Assembly: GCA_963697675.1 (NCBI GenBank)
Contig: CAVOOW010000011.1
Location: forward strand, 21,759-85,758
Origin: CAVOOW01 sp963697675
Lineage (GTDB): Bacteria; Actinomycetota; Actinomycetes; JACCUZ01
Reading direction: 5' to 3'
DNA length: 64,000 nt
The notes under the pieces are model-generated. The model saw nothing but the letters and a program-made list of their open reading frames with translations, was not told where the DNA came from and made no database searches. Positions 53,991-61,603 of the stretch are shown here, in pieces (position 1 is the stretch's first letter; every line of letters begins with the position of its first letter). The translations under genes were made by a program, and so were the position numbers.

Positions 53991-55165
53991 GTGCGCACAG
54001 GTGCCTCCATCGGCGTCCTGTCCCGTTTGTCGGCGCGACTACTGGTGGGCGGCGGACCCGCGCCGGAGCGGGTCAGTCGGGTGCCCACCGAGTTCGTCCA
54101 GCGCGACTCCTGCGGCTGCCCGTCCTCCGGACTTCAGGTGAGCGAGCACCAGGTCCGGCGGCAGTTCGCGGCCAACCAGGACCTGCACCTGACACTGAAC
54201 ACGCAGTACGAGCTCGCCATTGAGCTGCTGCGGACACACGAGCGGGACCCGCGCGCGCTCGCCTGGCTGAAGCGAACCCCCCAACTGGTGGCTGTCTCGG
54301 CCTCTGGCGTTTGGACCCGACCAACCCGGGTCACCTGGCCGACGCGTTCTCCGACAGTGCAGAGCCAGCTGCGGCCGACTTCCTCGCCGGCACGATCGAC
54401 GTCGTCGCGGTCTACCCGCTGGACATCGACATCGTCGGAGTCGGCGAGGACCTGGCCGTGCGTGCCTTCCCGCCGACAGGGCTGCTTGCCCTGCCAAGGG
54501 CTGACGAGCAGGAGATCGTCTTCATCGTGCCCGTTTCCGGTGACAAGCGTGACTGGGGAGTGCTCGCCGCGGTGGGGCGGATCCAGGACAGCACTCCTCC
54601 CGGGCGGGAGATGATGAACCACTCCGGGGCACTGCTGGCCGTCGCGCTCGAGCACGACTCGATGCTGAGCTCGCTGGGCGAACAGGAGGAGCGGCTTCGC
54701 CAGACGGCGCTCTTCGACCAGCTCACGGGTCTGCCGAACAGGACCTTGCTGCTCGACCGCCTCGCTCTGGCGGGCCAGCGAGCGGCCCGACATGCGGACA
54801 AGGAGTACGCCGTTCTGTTCATCGACCTGGACGGGTTCAAGGCCGTCAATGACACGTACGGGCACGACGCCGGCGACGCAGTCCTCGTCGAAGTGGCCAG
54901 GCGGCTGACGAGTGTCGTGCGTTCGGTGGACACCGCCGCACGAATCGGCGGTGACGAGTTCGTCCTGCTGCTCCAGGACCTGGTAGAAGACGGCGCTCCA
55001 CAGGTGGTTCAGCCGCGGCTCTCCCGAGCGCTGACATCGGTACGCGTGCAGGAAAGGCACAGGTGCCGGGCGGAACGAGGCCGAGGTCGTTCCCTCGGGG
55101 TCTGTCTCGCGACTCAGGTCACGCGCGTTGATCTGGGTCGGCGCTGCAGGCCGATCGCGTCGTAG
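53991..55165 (+). pseudogene. sensor-GGDEF protein with deleted sensor core and lost 3' end
   Basis: Starts well (CAGGAGG before GTG 53991) with RTGASIGVLSRL, the first strand of a LacI-like periplasmic-binding sensor. It then jumps to the last segment of that domain (VSRVPTEFVQRDSCGC), so most of the sensor is missing. A frameshift near 54310 follows. The GGDEF domain runs from LFDQLTGLPNRTLLLDRLAL through ARIGGDEFVLLL, then loses similarity near 55010 and ends in sequence antisense to the oxidoreductase gene. It is therefore truncated and probably inactive as a diguanylate cyclase. Intact relatives are about 600 residues or more. Confidence 0.7.
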
Positions 55166-56130
55166 CACGCATCGATCACGCGCATCGTGGCGACGGCGTC
55201 GGCGCTGTCGGTCGGCATGGGCACACCCGCACGCACCAGGGCCGTGAAGGCTTCCAGCTGGTAGGTGTACGAGGACCGCTTCCCGTGGTGCTCTATCCGG
55301 TCGCCGTCAGCGGTCGTGACGAACAGTCGATCGTCGAGGTGGGGCAGCACGAAGTTCGCAACGGTGGCCTCCCCGCGGGTGCCGACAATGCGATAGGTCA
55401 TCTGCAGCTCGTCGGCGCCCATGTTGCAGCGAGCGACCGCGACGGCACCCGAGGGGTAGGTGAACTCCGCCTCGATCCATTCGTCGACCCCTGGCGCGCC
55501 CTCCCGCTCGGCGCCGACGGCCTTGACCATCGACGGCTCGCCGCCAGCCCACGGCGCGATCACGCGCACCCCGTGGATGCTGTAGCAGCCGAGGTCCATC
55601 AGTGCCCCGCCCGCCAGGGGGAGCGACCATCTCGGGTCGGCCGCCGGCGGTGCCGTCGTGTTGGTGGTCGTCTCGACGCGTTCGAGCTCGCCGAGCGCCC
55701 CGGTCGCGAGCAACTCGTGCAGCCGCCGGGTGACCGGGTGGTAGAGGTAGTGGAACCCGTCCACCACGGCGACACCGGCGCGCTCGCCGGCCGCCCGTAC
55801 CTCCTCGGCCTCGTCGGCATCCGCGGCGAACGGCTTCTCCGAGAGCACGTGCTTGCCCGCTGCGATCGCCGCCAGGTTCCAGGGCGCGTGCAGGCCGTTG
55901 GCCAACGGGTTGTAGACGGCCTCGACGTCCGGGTCGTTCACCAGGTCGGTGTAGGAGTCCAGGACCCGCTCGACACCGTGCGTCGCAGCGAACGCCTCGG
56001 CGCGGCCGCGATCGCGGGCGGCGACTGCCACCAGGCGTGCGCCGGTCAGCCGAGCGGGGGTGACGATGCCGTTCCCCGCGATCCGGGCGGCACCCAGGAC
56101 GCCGATCCGCAGGGGCTCAGGAGCGTTCAT
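55114..56130 (-). CDS. Gfo/Idh/MocA-family oxidoreductase
   Basis: A 338-residue NAD(P)-dependent sugar dehydrogenase-type enzyme. The Rossmann domain starts LRIGVLGAARIAGNGIV. The dinucleotide-side motif AGKHVLSEKPFAADADEAEE (EKP Lys near residue 97) and GGALMDLGCYSIHGVRVIAP (Gly-Ala-Leu-Met-Asp-Leu-Gly) are typical. The C-terminal beta-sheet domain follows. ATG 56130 gives MNAPEPLRIG; a longer frame exists upstream without support. It may act on a sugar or inositol derivative. Its 3' end overlaps the ragged end of the GGDEF remnant, which shows that a rearrangement junction lies near 55010-55110. Confidence 0.9.
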   Translation of the reverse strand: MNAPEPLRIGVLGAARIAGNGIVTPARLTGARLVAVAARDRGRAEAFAATHGVERVLDSYTDLVNDPDVEAVYNPLANGLHAPWNLAAIAAGKHVLSEKPFAADADEAEEVRAAGERAGVAVVDGFHYLYHPVTRRLHELLATGALGELERVETTTNTTAPPAADPRWSLPLAGGALMDLGCYSIHGVRVIAPWAGGEPSMVKAVGAEREGAPGVDEWIEAEFTYPSGAVAVARCNMGADELQMTYRIVGTRGEATVANFVLPHLDDRLFVTTADGDRIEHHGKRSSYTYQLEAFTALVRAGVPMPTDSADAVATMRVIDACYDAIGLQRRPRSTRVT

Positions 56131-56195
56131 GAGTGGATCCTCTCCGACCGGCGCGTTTCCTGCCAGCCTCGATCGTCCGCGCCAGGGCCCGTCCT

Positions 56196-56257
56196 CAACC
56201 AATTGGTTGACAACGCTCCCTCGTTCTTTCTAGAGTGTGTTCAACCGAACGGTTGAA
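56196..56257 (+). promoter_or_regulatory. ArsR-gene promoter with two palindromic operators
   Basis: CAACCAATTGGTTG (56196-56209) is a perfect 14-base palindrome overlapping TTGACA (56207-56212, -35). TTCAACCG-AA-CGGTTGAA (56240-56257) is a second palindrome just after TAGAGT (56231-56236, -10, spacing 18). Shared half-site CAACC/GGTTG. Clear layout for autorepression by the ArsR protein. Confidence 0.75.
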
Positions 56258-56280
56258 TACATCCAGGAGGGCCACGCGCG

Positions 56281-56625
56281 ATGGCAGATCCGCTCTCCCT
56301 GGTGTTCTCGGCGCTGGCCGATCCGACCCGTCGCGACATGGTGGCCCGCCTCTCGGTCGCGGACGCCACGGTCAACGAGCTCGCCGAGCCCTACGACGTG
56401 ACCCTGCAGGCCGTCTCCAAGCACCTCAAGGTGCTGGAGGACGCCGGCCTGGTCAGCCGCAGCCGGGACGCGCAGCGCCGGCCGGTGCACCTCGAAGCGA
56501 CTGTCTTCGACCTGATGACCGGATGGATCGAGCGCTACCGCCGCCAGGCCGAGGAACGCTATCGCCGCCTCGATGACCTCCTCCAGGCGATGCAGCAAGA
56601 AACCAGAGAGCAGCAAACCAGCTAA
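56281..56625 (+). CDS. ArsR/SmtB-family winged-helix repressor
   Basis: A 114-residue winged-helix repressor. The helix-turn-helix is DVTLQAVSKHLKVLEDAGLV near residue 40, preceded by LADPTRRDMVARLSVADATV. No metal-binding Cys cluster is visible, so this is the non-metal subtype commonly paired with SRPBCC (activator of Hsp90 ATPase-like) proteins. The downstream SRPBCC gene starts 11 bases after its stop, with AAGGAG overlapping that stop. Two palindromes sharing the CAACC half-site lie in its promoter, so it probably represses its own operon. The inducer is unknown. Confidence 0.92.
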   Translation: MADPLSLVFSALADPTRRDMVARLSVADATVNELAEPYDVTLQAVSKHLKVLEDAGLVSRSRDAQRRPVHLEATVFDLMTGWIERYRRQAEERYRRLDDLLQAMQQETREQQTS

Positions 56626-56636
56626 GGAGTACGGAC

Positions 56637-57122
56637 GTGACCGCAACCAGCACGCACGAGACCGAGATCACTGTCGACCCCGACATCCCCCTGATCCGGA
56701 TCGTCCGGGAGTTCGACGCGTCACGCGAGCAGGTCTTCCGGGCGCATGTCGAGCCGGAGCTCGTCGTCCAGTGGCTCGGGCCGCGGCGCCACGAGATGCA
56801 GATCGACCACTACGACTGCCGCACCGGCGGGTCCTACCGCTATGTGCACGTGAGTGACGGCAACGAGTACGGGTTCCACGGCTGCTTCCACGAGGTGCGC
56901 CCGTCGGAGCTGATCGTCCAGACCTTCACCTACGAGGGCCAGCCCGACGAGGTTGCTCTGGAACGGCTTGTCCTCGAGGACCTCGGCGATGGCCGCACCC
57001 GACTGACGGCGACGTCGCTGGTCGACTCGTTCGTGGCGCGCGACGCGTTCGTCGCGAGCGGCATGGAGGACGGCGTCCGCGAGGGCTACGAGCGCCTGGA
57101 CGAGCTGTTCAACAAGCGGTAG
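56637..57122 (+). CDS. SRPBCC (AHSA1-like) domain protein
   Basis: A 161-residue START/Bet v 1-fold protein of the activator-of-Hsp90-ATPase-like group. Features are REFDASREQVFRAHVEPELV near residue 24, VVQWLGPRRHEMQIDHYDC, RTGGSYRYVHVSDGNEYGFH, and the C-terminal helix GMEDGVREGYERLDELF. Such proteins bind hydrophobic ligands in a deep cavity; no enzyme activity is established. GTG 56637 has AAGGAG eight bases upstream. It forms a two-gene operon with ArsR, which presumably responds to the same ligand or stress. Confidence 0.88.
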   Translation: MTATSTHETEITVDPDIPLIRIVREFDASREQVFRAHVEPELVVQWLGPRRHEMQIDHYDCRTGGSYRYVHVSDGNEYGFHGCFHEVRPSELIVQTFTYEGQPDEVALERLVLEDLGDGRTRLTATSLVDSFVARDAFVASGMEDGVREGYERLDELFNKR

Positions 57123-57156
57123 CAGCCAGCGCGCACCAGCGCGCTCGCTCGCGTGC

Positions 57157-57474
57157 CTACTGCTCCTCGGACTCGAACAATGCCGCCCGCTGACGGGCCT
57201 GGGCCATCGCCTCGAGGAACTTCATGTCGTAGTCGGGATCGTTCTCGGCTACGGTCGCCACGAGGTGCTCGTCGACCACGGTCGCGCCGTCCGGAAGGAC
57301 CTTGCGCACGACGACGTGGGTCTTGTCGTGCTTGGCGAAATGGGCGGCCTCCCACCGGCCGCCCGCCGTGGACAGGACGCGAGGTTGCTCCACGCCGCGC
57401 ATCAGCATCGAGATCGTGAAGTAGATGATGACGCCGGCGACCGCGAGCACGATCACTGCGTCGACGTACAACAT
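57157..57474 (-). CDS. small membrane-anchored protein, unknown
   Basis: 105 residues. An N-terminal transmembrane helix (DAVIVLAVAGVIIYFTISML) is followed by a cytoplasmic domain with HFAKHDKTHVVVRKVLPDGA and DPDYDMKFLEAMAQARQRAA. The layout resembles small actinobacterial membrane proteins without assigned function. ATG 57474 is the natural start. It is convergent with the SRPBCC gene and divergent from the SDR gene; their starts are 76 bases apart. The coding frame looks real and compact. Confidence 0.75.
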   Translation of the reverse strand: MLYVDAVIVLAVAGVIIYFTISMLMRGVEQPRVLSTAGGRWEAAHFAKHDKTHVVVRKVLPDGATVVDEHLVATVAENDPDYDMKFLEAMAQARQRAALFESEEQ

Positions 57475-57550
57475 GGACCCATTGTCGGTCGGCGCTGACC
57501 GATCGGTAGGAGAATCGGCGCACCATTGGTCGGTTTCTCAGGGAGGTCCG

Positions 57551-58315
57551 GTGCCTAACACGTCGTCGCCACGCATCGCCGTCGTCACCGGCGCCGGCAG
57601 CGGCATCGGCGCGGCCGTCGCGCACGCGCTCGCAGGCGCCGGCTGGGTCGTGGTGCTCGCCGGCCGGAGGCCGGACGCGCTCGCGGGAGTCGCCGAGCGC
57701 GGTTCAGCGCCGCCCGGCGGGTTCCTGGTGGTGCCGACCGACGTCACCGACGAGGCCTCGGTGCGGGCACTGTTCGACGAGGCGGTCGAGCGCCATGGCC
57801 GGGTCGACCTGCTGTTCAACAACGCCGGCACCGGTGCACCCGCGCGCGATCTCGACGCGATCCCGTTGGAGGAGTGGAACGCCGTCGTCGCGGTGAACCT
57901 CACTGGCGCGTTCCTCTGCACGAGGGAGGCGTTCCGGGTGATGCGGAGCCAGCAGCCGCGAGGCGGCCGGATCATCAACAACGGCTCGATATCCGCGCAC
58001 GCCCCGCGCCCGCTGTCGGTCGCCTACACCGCGACCAAGCATGCGATCACCGGGCTGACGAAGGCGACGTCGCTCGACGGACGCGCCCACGACATCGCCT
58101 GCGGGCAGATCGACATCGGCAACGCAGCAACCGAGATGACCCAGGGCATGACCGCCGGCGTGCTGCAGGCCGACGGCAGCACCCGGGTCGAGCCGCGGAT
58201 GGACGTGTCCCACGTCGCCGACGCGGTGCTCTACATGGCGAACCTGCCGCTGGACGCGAATGTCGCGACGATGACGGTGCTGGCGACGACGATGCCGTTC
58301 GTCGGTCGCGGCTAG
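57551..58315 (+). CDS. short-chain dehydrogenase/reductase
   Basis: A 254-residue classical SDR. The NAD(P) motif AVVTGAGSGIGAAVAHALAG is near residue 10, LLFNNAGTGAP near 85, the catalytic Ser in INNGSISAHAP near 145, and YTATKHA (Tyr and Lys of YxxxK) near 158. It oxidises or reduces a hydroxyl/carbonyl in an unidentified substrate. GTG 57551 follows AGGGAGGTCC. Its stop overlaps the convergent GH31 stop by three bases within CTAG, leaving no space for a separate terminator. Confidence 0.92.
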   Translation: MPNTSSPRIAVVTGAGSGIGAAVAHALAGAGWVVVLAGRRPDALAGVAERGSAPPGGFLVVPTDVTDEASVRALFDEAVERHGRVDLLFNNAGTGAPARDLDAIPLEEWNAVVAVNLTGAFLCTREAFRVMRSQQPRGGRIINNGSISAHAPRPLSVAYTATKHAITGLTKATSLDGRAHDIACGQIDIGNAATEMTQGMTAGVLQADGSTRVEPRMDVSHVADAVLYMANLPLDANVATMTVLATTMPFVGRG

Positions 58316-60738
58316 GCCGCCGGCGGTCCGTCGTTCGCCAGCAGGATCTCGGCGACGGCGGTCTCGAGCGGGCGGGCGAGGCCGACCGCCTGCACGCGGG
58401 ACAACCGCACGGACAGCGGCTGGGCCGACGAGGCGATCGTATGGATGACCTCCTTGGTCAGGTAGGCGATGTGCGCCCGGTCGAGCAGCGCGAACAGGCG
58501 GTCCGGCACGTTGTTCGCGGCGAGCGCCGGCGCCGGTCGCAACGTGACTCTCAGGCTGCTGCCGACAGCGACGTCGCGAACGGAAACCGTCAGGCGGCCG
58601 GCAGTCTCGTCCACCTGTGCGTCGATGTCCGTCCCGTCGACCGTGACCGTCGGGCTCTCCCCGGACGCCAGCCCAAGGAACGTCACCCGCCAGGTGCGTC
58701 GCTCCGGAAGGCAGCCCAGCGCACCCGAGGACGGACCCACCGTCACGGACCCCGTCCGCTGGTCGAAGCCGATCGGTGTCGTGGCGACTGAGCCCTGCCC
58801 CGAGCCCGAGCCGTCGTCCTCGACCATCTCGAACGCACCGTCCGCCCCGACCACCACGAGCACCTCGAGCTCGGCGGGGTTGTCGGGAGCGTTCCCCGGG
58901 ACCAGGGCTCCGGACAGCGGCACGATCGCCCCCGCCCGGGCCAGCACGGGGATGCCGGTCAGGTCGCGATGCATCACCACCTGTCGGTCGCCCGCGTAGA
59001 CAAGGCCGGTGAAGATGTCGATCCAGGTCCCCTCGGGCAGCCACGTTCGTACGCTCCCGAGCCGCAGCTCCGGATCCCTCGGGGAGGTGATCGGCGCGAC
59101 GAGCAGCTCGCTGCCGAACATGAACTGGTTGGGCACCTCGTAGGCGTCGCCGACTTCCGGGTAGGTCCAGTACATCGGCTGTACGAGCGGCGCGCCCTCC
59201 CTCGCTGCCCGGTGGTTCATGGTGTGCAGGTAGGGCAGCAGCCGATGCCGCAGCCGCAGAGAGTCGGTCATCGCCGCCTGCGCCTCGACGCCGAACCGCC
59301 ACGGCTCCTTGGTGTTGAACGGGCTGAGGCTGGAGTGCAGCCGCAGGATCGGCGAGAAGACGCCGAGCTGCAGCCACCGGGTCGCGAGCTCGTCGTCCTT
59401 GACCCCGAGCATGTGCCCACCGATGTCGTGGCTCCACCAGCCATAGCCGATGTTGGACGCGGTCGAGGTGAAGTAGGGCTGGAAGTCCAGCGACGCCCAG
59501 GTCACGAGAGTGTCTCCCGAGAACCCGACCGGGTAGCGATGACTGCCGGGACCGGCGTAGCGCGAGAACGTCAAGGGCCGTCGTCCGTCCTGGGCGTTGT
59601 CCAGGAAGTGGAAGTGGTTGAGCATCCACAACGGGTCGATGCCGGCCGTGCGTGAGTGCGACCCGGACTGCCAGTCGATCCACCAGAAGTCCACCCCGTC
59701 CCGTTCCAGCGACCGGTGCAGGATGTCGAAGTAGGCCGTGAGGAACTGCTGGTCGGTGACGTCGAAGGCGACCGGGTCACCGAGCGCCGGGTCCAGGCCG
59801 AGTGCCTGCGCCATCTCGGGGTAGGCGTCCTCGAAGGCCCGGACGCCGTCGGCGGGGTGGACGTTGAGGGTCACTCGCAGACCGTGCTCGTGCAGCCAAC
59901 CGAGGAGCTTCGCCGGGTCGGGGAACAGCTCGCGGTTCCAGCTGTATCCGGTCCAACCGCTGCCGAAGGACGGGTCCACGTCGATCACGTGCCAGTCCAT
60001 GTCGAGCACGCTCACCGAGAACGGGATGCCGGCTGTCTCGAACCGCGTCATCAGCTCGATGTACTGCGCGGCGGTGTAGGGGTGATAGCGGCTCCACCAG
60101 TTGCCCAGCGCGAAGCGGGGCAGCACCGGTGGGAGTCCCGAGACGGCATAGAGCGCGCGGACGGCATCGGGAAAGTCCAGGCCGTAGCCGAAGAAGTAGA
60201 GGTCCGTCCGCGCGCCGTCACGTGGCGCGACCCACCCGGCGTCATCGAGCACGAGGGTGCGGGAGTCGTCGAGCAGGGCATAGCCCCACCGGGACGCCAC
60301 ACCGGGCTCCAAGGGAACCGCGCCGTCGGCGTTGTCCAGCGTGCGAGCAGTCCCGCCCAGGTCATCGACGGGTTCACCGAAGCGCCAGATGCTGTGATAG
60401 CTGCTGACGTTGCCCCGCACCTGGATGCTCAGCCCGCTGGCGCTGAACGGGCCACGGTCATAGACCAGGTGGATCCGTTCGGTGACGATCTCCAGGTGAT
60501 GAGGTCGGTCGATGACCCGGAAGTCCGGCACCGGCAGGTCCCGGAAGATGGCGAACGCGCTGGCCCGGTCCTCGAAGCAGCCGTCCTCGGCCCATTCAAG
60601 TCGCAACAACCCGTCGGTGAGCACGGTGATGCGAAACCGGTCGCCCTGCACCACCGCTGCCGGGTCGGCGACGGGGCGGCTCGCGAGCCGGTAGCGGGGA
60701 TCCATCGGCGACACAGTAAACGGCATTCCACTGGACAT
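58312..60738 (-). CDS. GH31 alpha-glycosidase (alpha-xylosidase/alpha-glucosidase type)
   Basis: About 808 residues. The N-terminal galactose-mutarotase-like domain covers 1-200. The barrel has FALGNWWSRYHPYTAAQYIE near 220, VSVLDMDWHVIDVD near 255, and the likely nucleophile Asp in VDFWWIDWQSG near 365. SFDH-like SHDIGGHMLG lies near 450; proximal and distal C-terminal beta domains end the protein. The nucleophile motif is WWIDWQ rather than the W-x-D-M-N/x-E of classical alpha-glucosidases, as in some bacterial subfamilies. Start is uncertain among ATG 60738, 60726 and 60705. No signal peptide. It probably removes alpha-linked xylose or glucose from plant oligosaccharides. Confidence 0.92.
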   Translation of the reverse strand: MSSGMPFTVSPMDPRYRLASRPVADPAAVVQGDRFRITVLTDGLLRLEWAEDGCFEDRASAFAIFRDLPVPDFRVIDRPHHLEIVTERIHLVYDRGPFSASGLSIQVRGNVSSYHSIWRFGEPVDDLGGTARTLDNADGAVPLEPGVASRWGYALLDDSRTLVLDDAGWVAPRDGARTDLYFFGYGLDFPDAVRALYAVSGLPPVLPRFALGNWWSRYHPYTAAQYIELMTRFETAGIPFSVSVLDMDWHVIDVDPSFGSGWTGYSWNRELFPDPAKLLGWLHEHGLRVTLNVHPADGVRAFEDAYPEMAQALGLDPALGDPVAFDVTDQQFLTAYFDILHRSLERDGVDFWWIDWQSGSHSRTAGIDPLWMLNHFHFLDNAQDGRRPLTFSRYAGPGSHRYPVGFSGDTLVTWASLDFQPYFTSTASNIGYGWWSHDIGGHMLGVKDDELATRWLQLGVFSPILRLHSSLSPFNTKEPWRFGVEAQAAMTDSLRLRHRLLPYLHTMNHRAAREGAPLVQPMYWTYPEVGDAYEVPNQFMFGSELLVAPITSPRDPELRLGSVRTWLPEGTWIDIFTGLVYAGDRQVVMHRDLTGIPVLARAGAIVPLSGALVPGNAPDNPAELEVLVVVGADGAFEMVEDDGSGSGQGSVATTPIGFDQRTGSVTVGPSSGALGCLPERRTWRVTFLGLASGESPTVTVDGTDIDAQVDETAGRLTVSVRDVAVGSSLRVTLRPAPALAANNVPDRLFALLDRAHIAYLTKEVIHTIASSAQPLSVRLSRVQAVGLARPLETAVAEILLANDGPPAA

Positions 60739-60809
60739 GAGATGGGGGGCGGCGAACACTCGGGAATGGCGGGCGCGCCGAGTGTTGTCTCGATGACCGA
60801 GGGGTTCGG

Positions 60810-61583
60810 ATGTACGAGACTTATGTGGCGGTAGGGGACAGTTTCACCGAAGGTCTTGACGACCGTCGGCCGGATGGTGGCTACCGGGGCTGGGCCGATC
60901 TCGTGGCGGCCGAGCTGGCCACGAGGACGGCCGACTTCCGCTATGCCAACCTCGCGGTGCGCGGGCGGCGGCTGCACCGCATCCGGGACGAGCAACTGCC
61001 GCTGGCCGAGGCGATGTCACCAGGCCTGGTGACGATCGCTGCGGGCGGGAACGACCTGATCGGCTTCCGCTGTGACGTGGCAGCCCTGACCCGGTCGATG
61101 CACGAGCTGCTGGAAAGGCTCGCTCACACCGCAGGGACCGTCGTGGTCTTCACCGGGTTCGACCCACGGGGACGGCTCCCGATGAGCCGGATGCTCGCTG
61201 CGCGAGCGGCGACCTACAACGCGTCGGTCCGGTGGAGCGCCGACCAGCTCGGTGCTCGCGTCGTCGACCTCTGGATCATGGCCGGTCTGTCCGATCCACG
61301 GATGTGGGCGAACGACCGGCTGCACCTCAGCAGCGAGGGTCATGCGCTGATCGCCGACGCCGTCCTGGACGTGCTCGGCGTGACTCCGCGCCACGGGGCA
61401 GCCCCGCCGCCCCAGCCGGCTGGTCAGCCGTGGCTGTCCGCACGTCGCTCCGACGCGCAATGGGTGGGCAGCTATTTCGCGCCGTGGGTGGCCCGCAAGG
61501 TGCGAGGCCGATCGGCGGGAGACCTCGTGGATCCGAAGCGTCCCATGCTCTCCAGCGTCCCCGTCGGCGGTCAGTCAGATTAG
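60810..61583 (+). CDS. SGNH/GDSL-family hydrolase
   Basis: A 257-residue SGNH esterase. Block I is YVAVGDSFTEGL with the catalytic Ser near residue 11, block II is ANLAVRGRRLH (Gly replaced by Arg-Gly), and block III is AAGGNDLIGF (Asn). Block V is DRLHLSSEGHALIAD with the catalytic Asp-x-x-His. No signal peptide. It hydrolyses esters or removes acetyl groups; the target is not evident, though many actinobacterial relatives act on acylated metabolites. ATG 60810 follows GAGGGG. It is divergent from GH31 and lies 20 bases before the MFS-MarR pair. Confidence 0.92.
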   Translation: MYETYVAVGDSFTEGLDDRRPDGGYRGWADLVAAELATRTADFRYANLAVRGRRLHRIRDEQLPLAEAMSPGLVTIAAGGNDLIGFRCDVAALTRSMHELLERLAHTAGTVVVFTGFDPRGRLPMSRMLAARAATYNASVRWSADQLGARVVDLWIMAGLSDPRMWANDRLHLSSEGHALIADAVLDVLGVTPRHGAAPPPQPAGQPWLSARRSDAQWVGSYFAPWVARKVRGRSAGDLVDPKRPMLSSVPVGGQSD

Positions 61584-61603
61584 TTGTTGTACGCTAAGCA
61601 ACT
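61582..61603. promoter_or_regulatory. candidate MarR operator and leaderless start of the MFS gene
   Basis: AGTTG (61582-61586) and CAACT (61599-61603) are inverted arms around TTGTACGCTAAG, which contains TACGCT (61590-61595) as a possible -10. The GTG at 61604 would then lie close to the transcription start. Fits repression by the MarR gene downstream of the transporter. Confidence 0.5.

Noticed and set aside
53897..54141. Separate small Cys-rich gene before the GGDEF remnant
   Set aside because: Frame overlaps the GTG 53991 reading frame, which has a strong ribosome binding site and recognisable family sequence.
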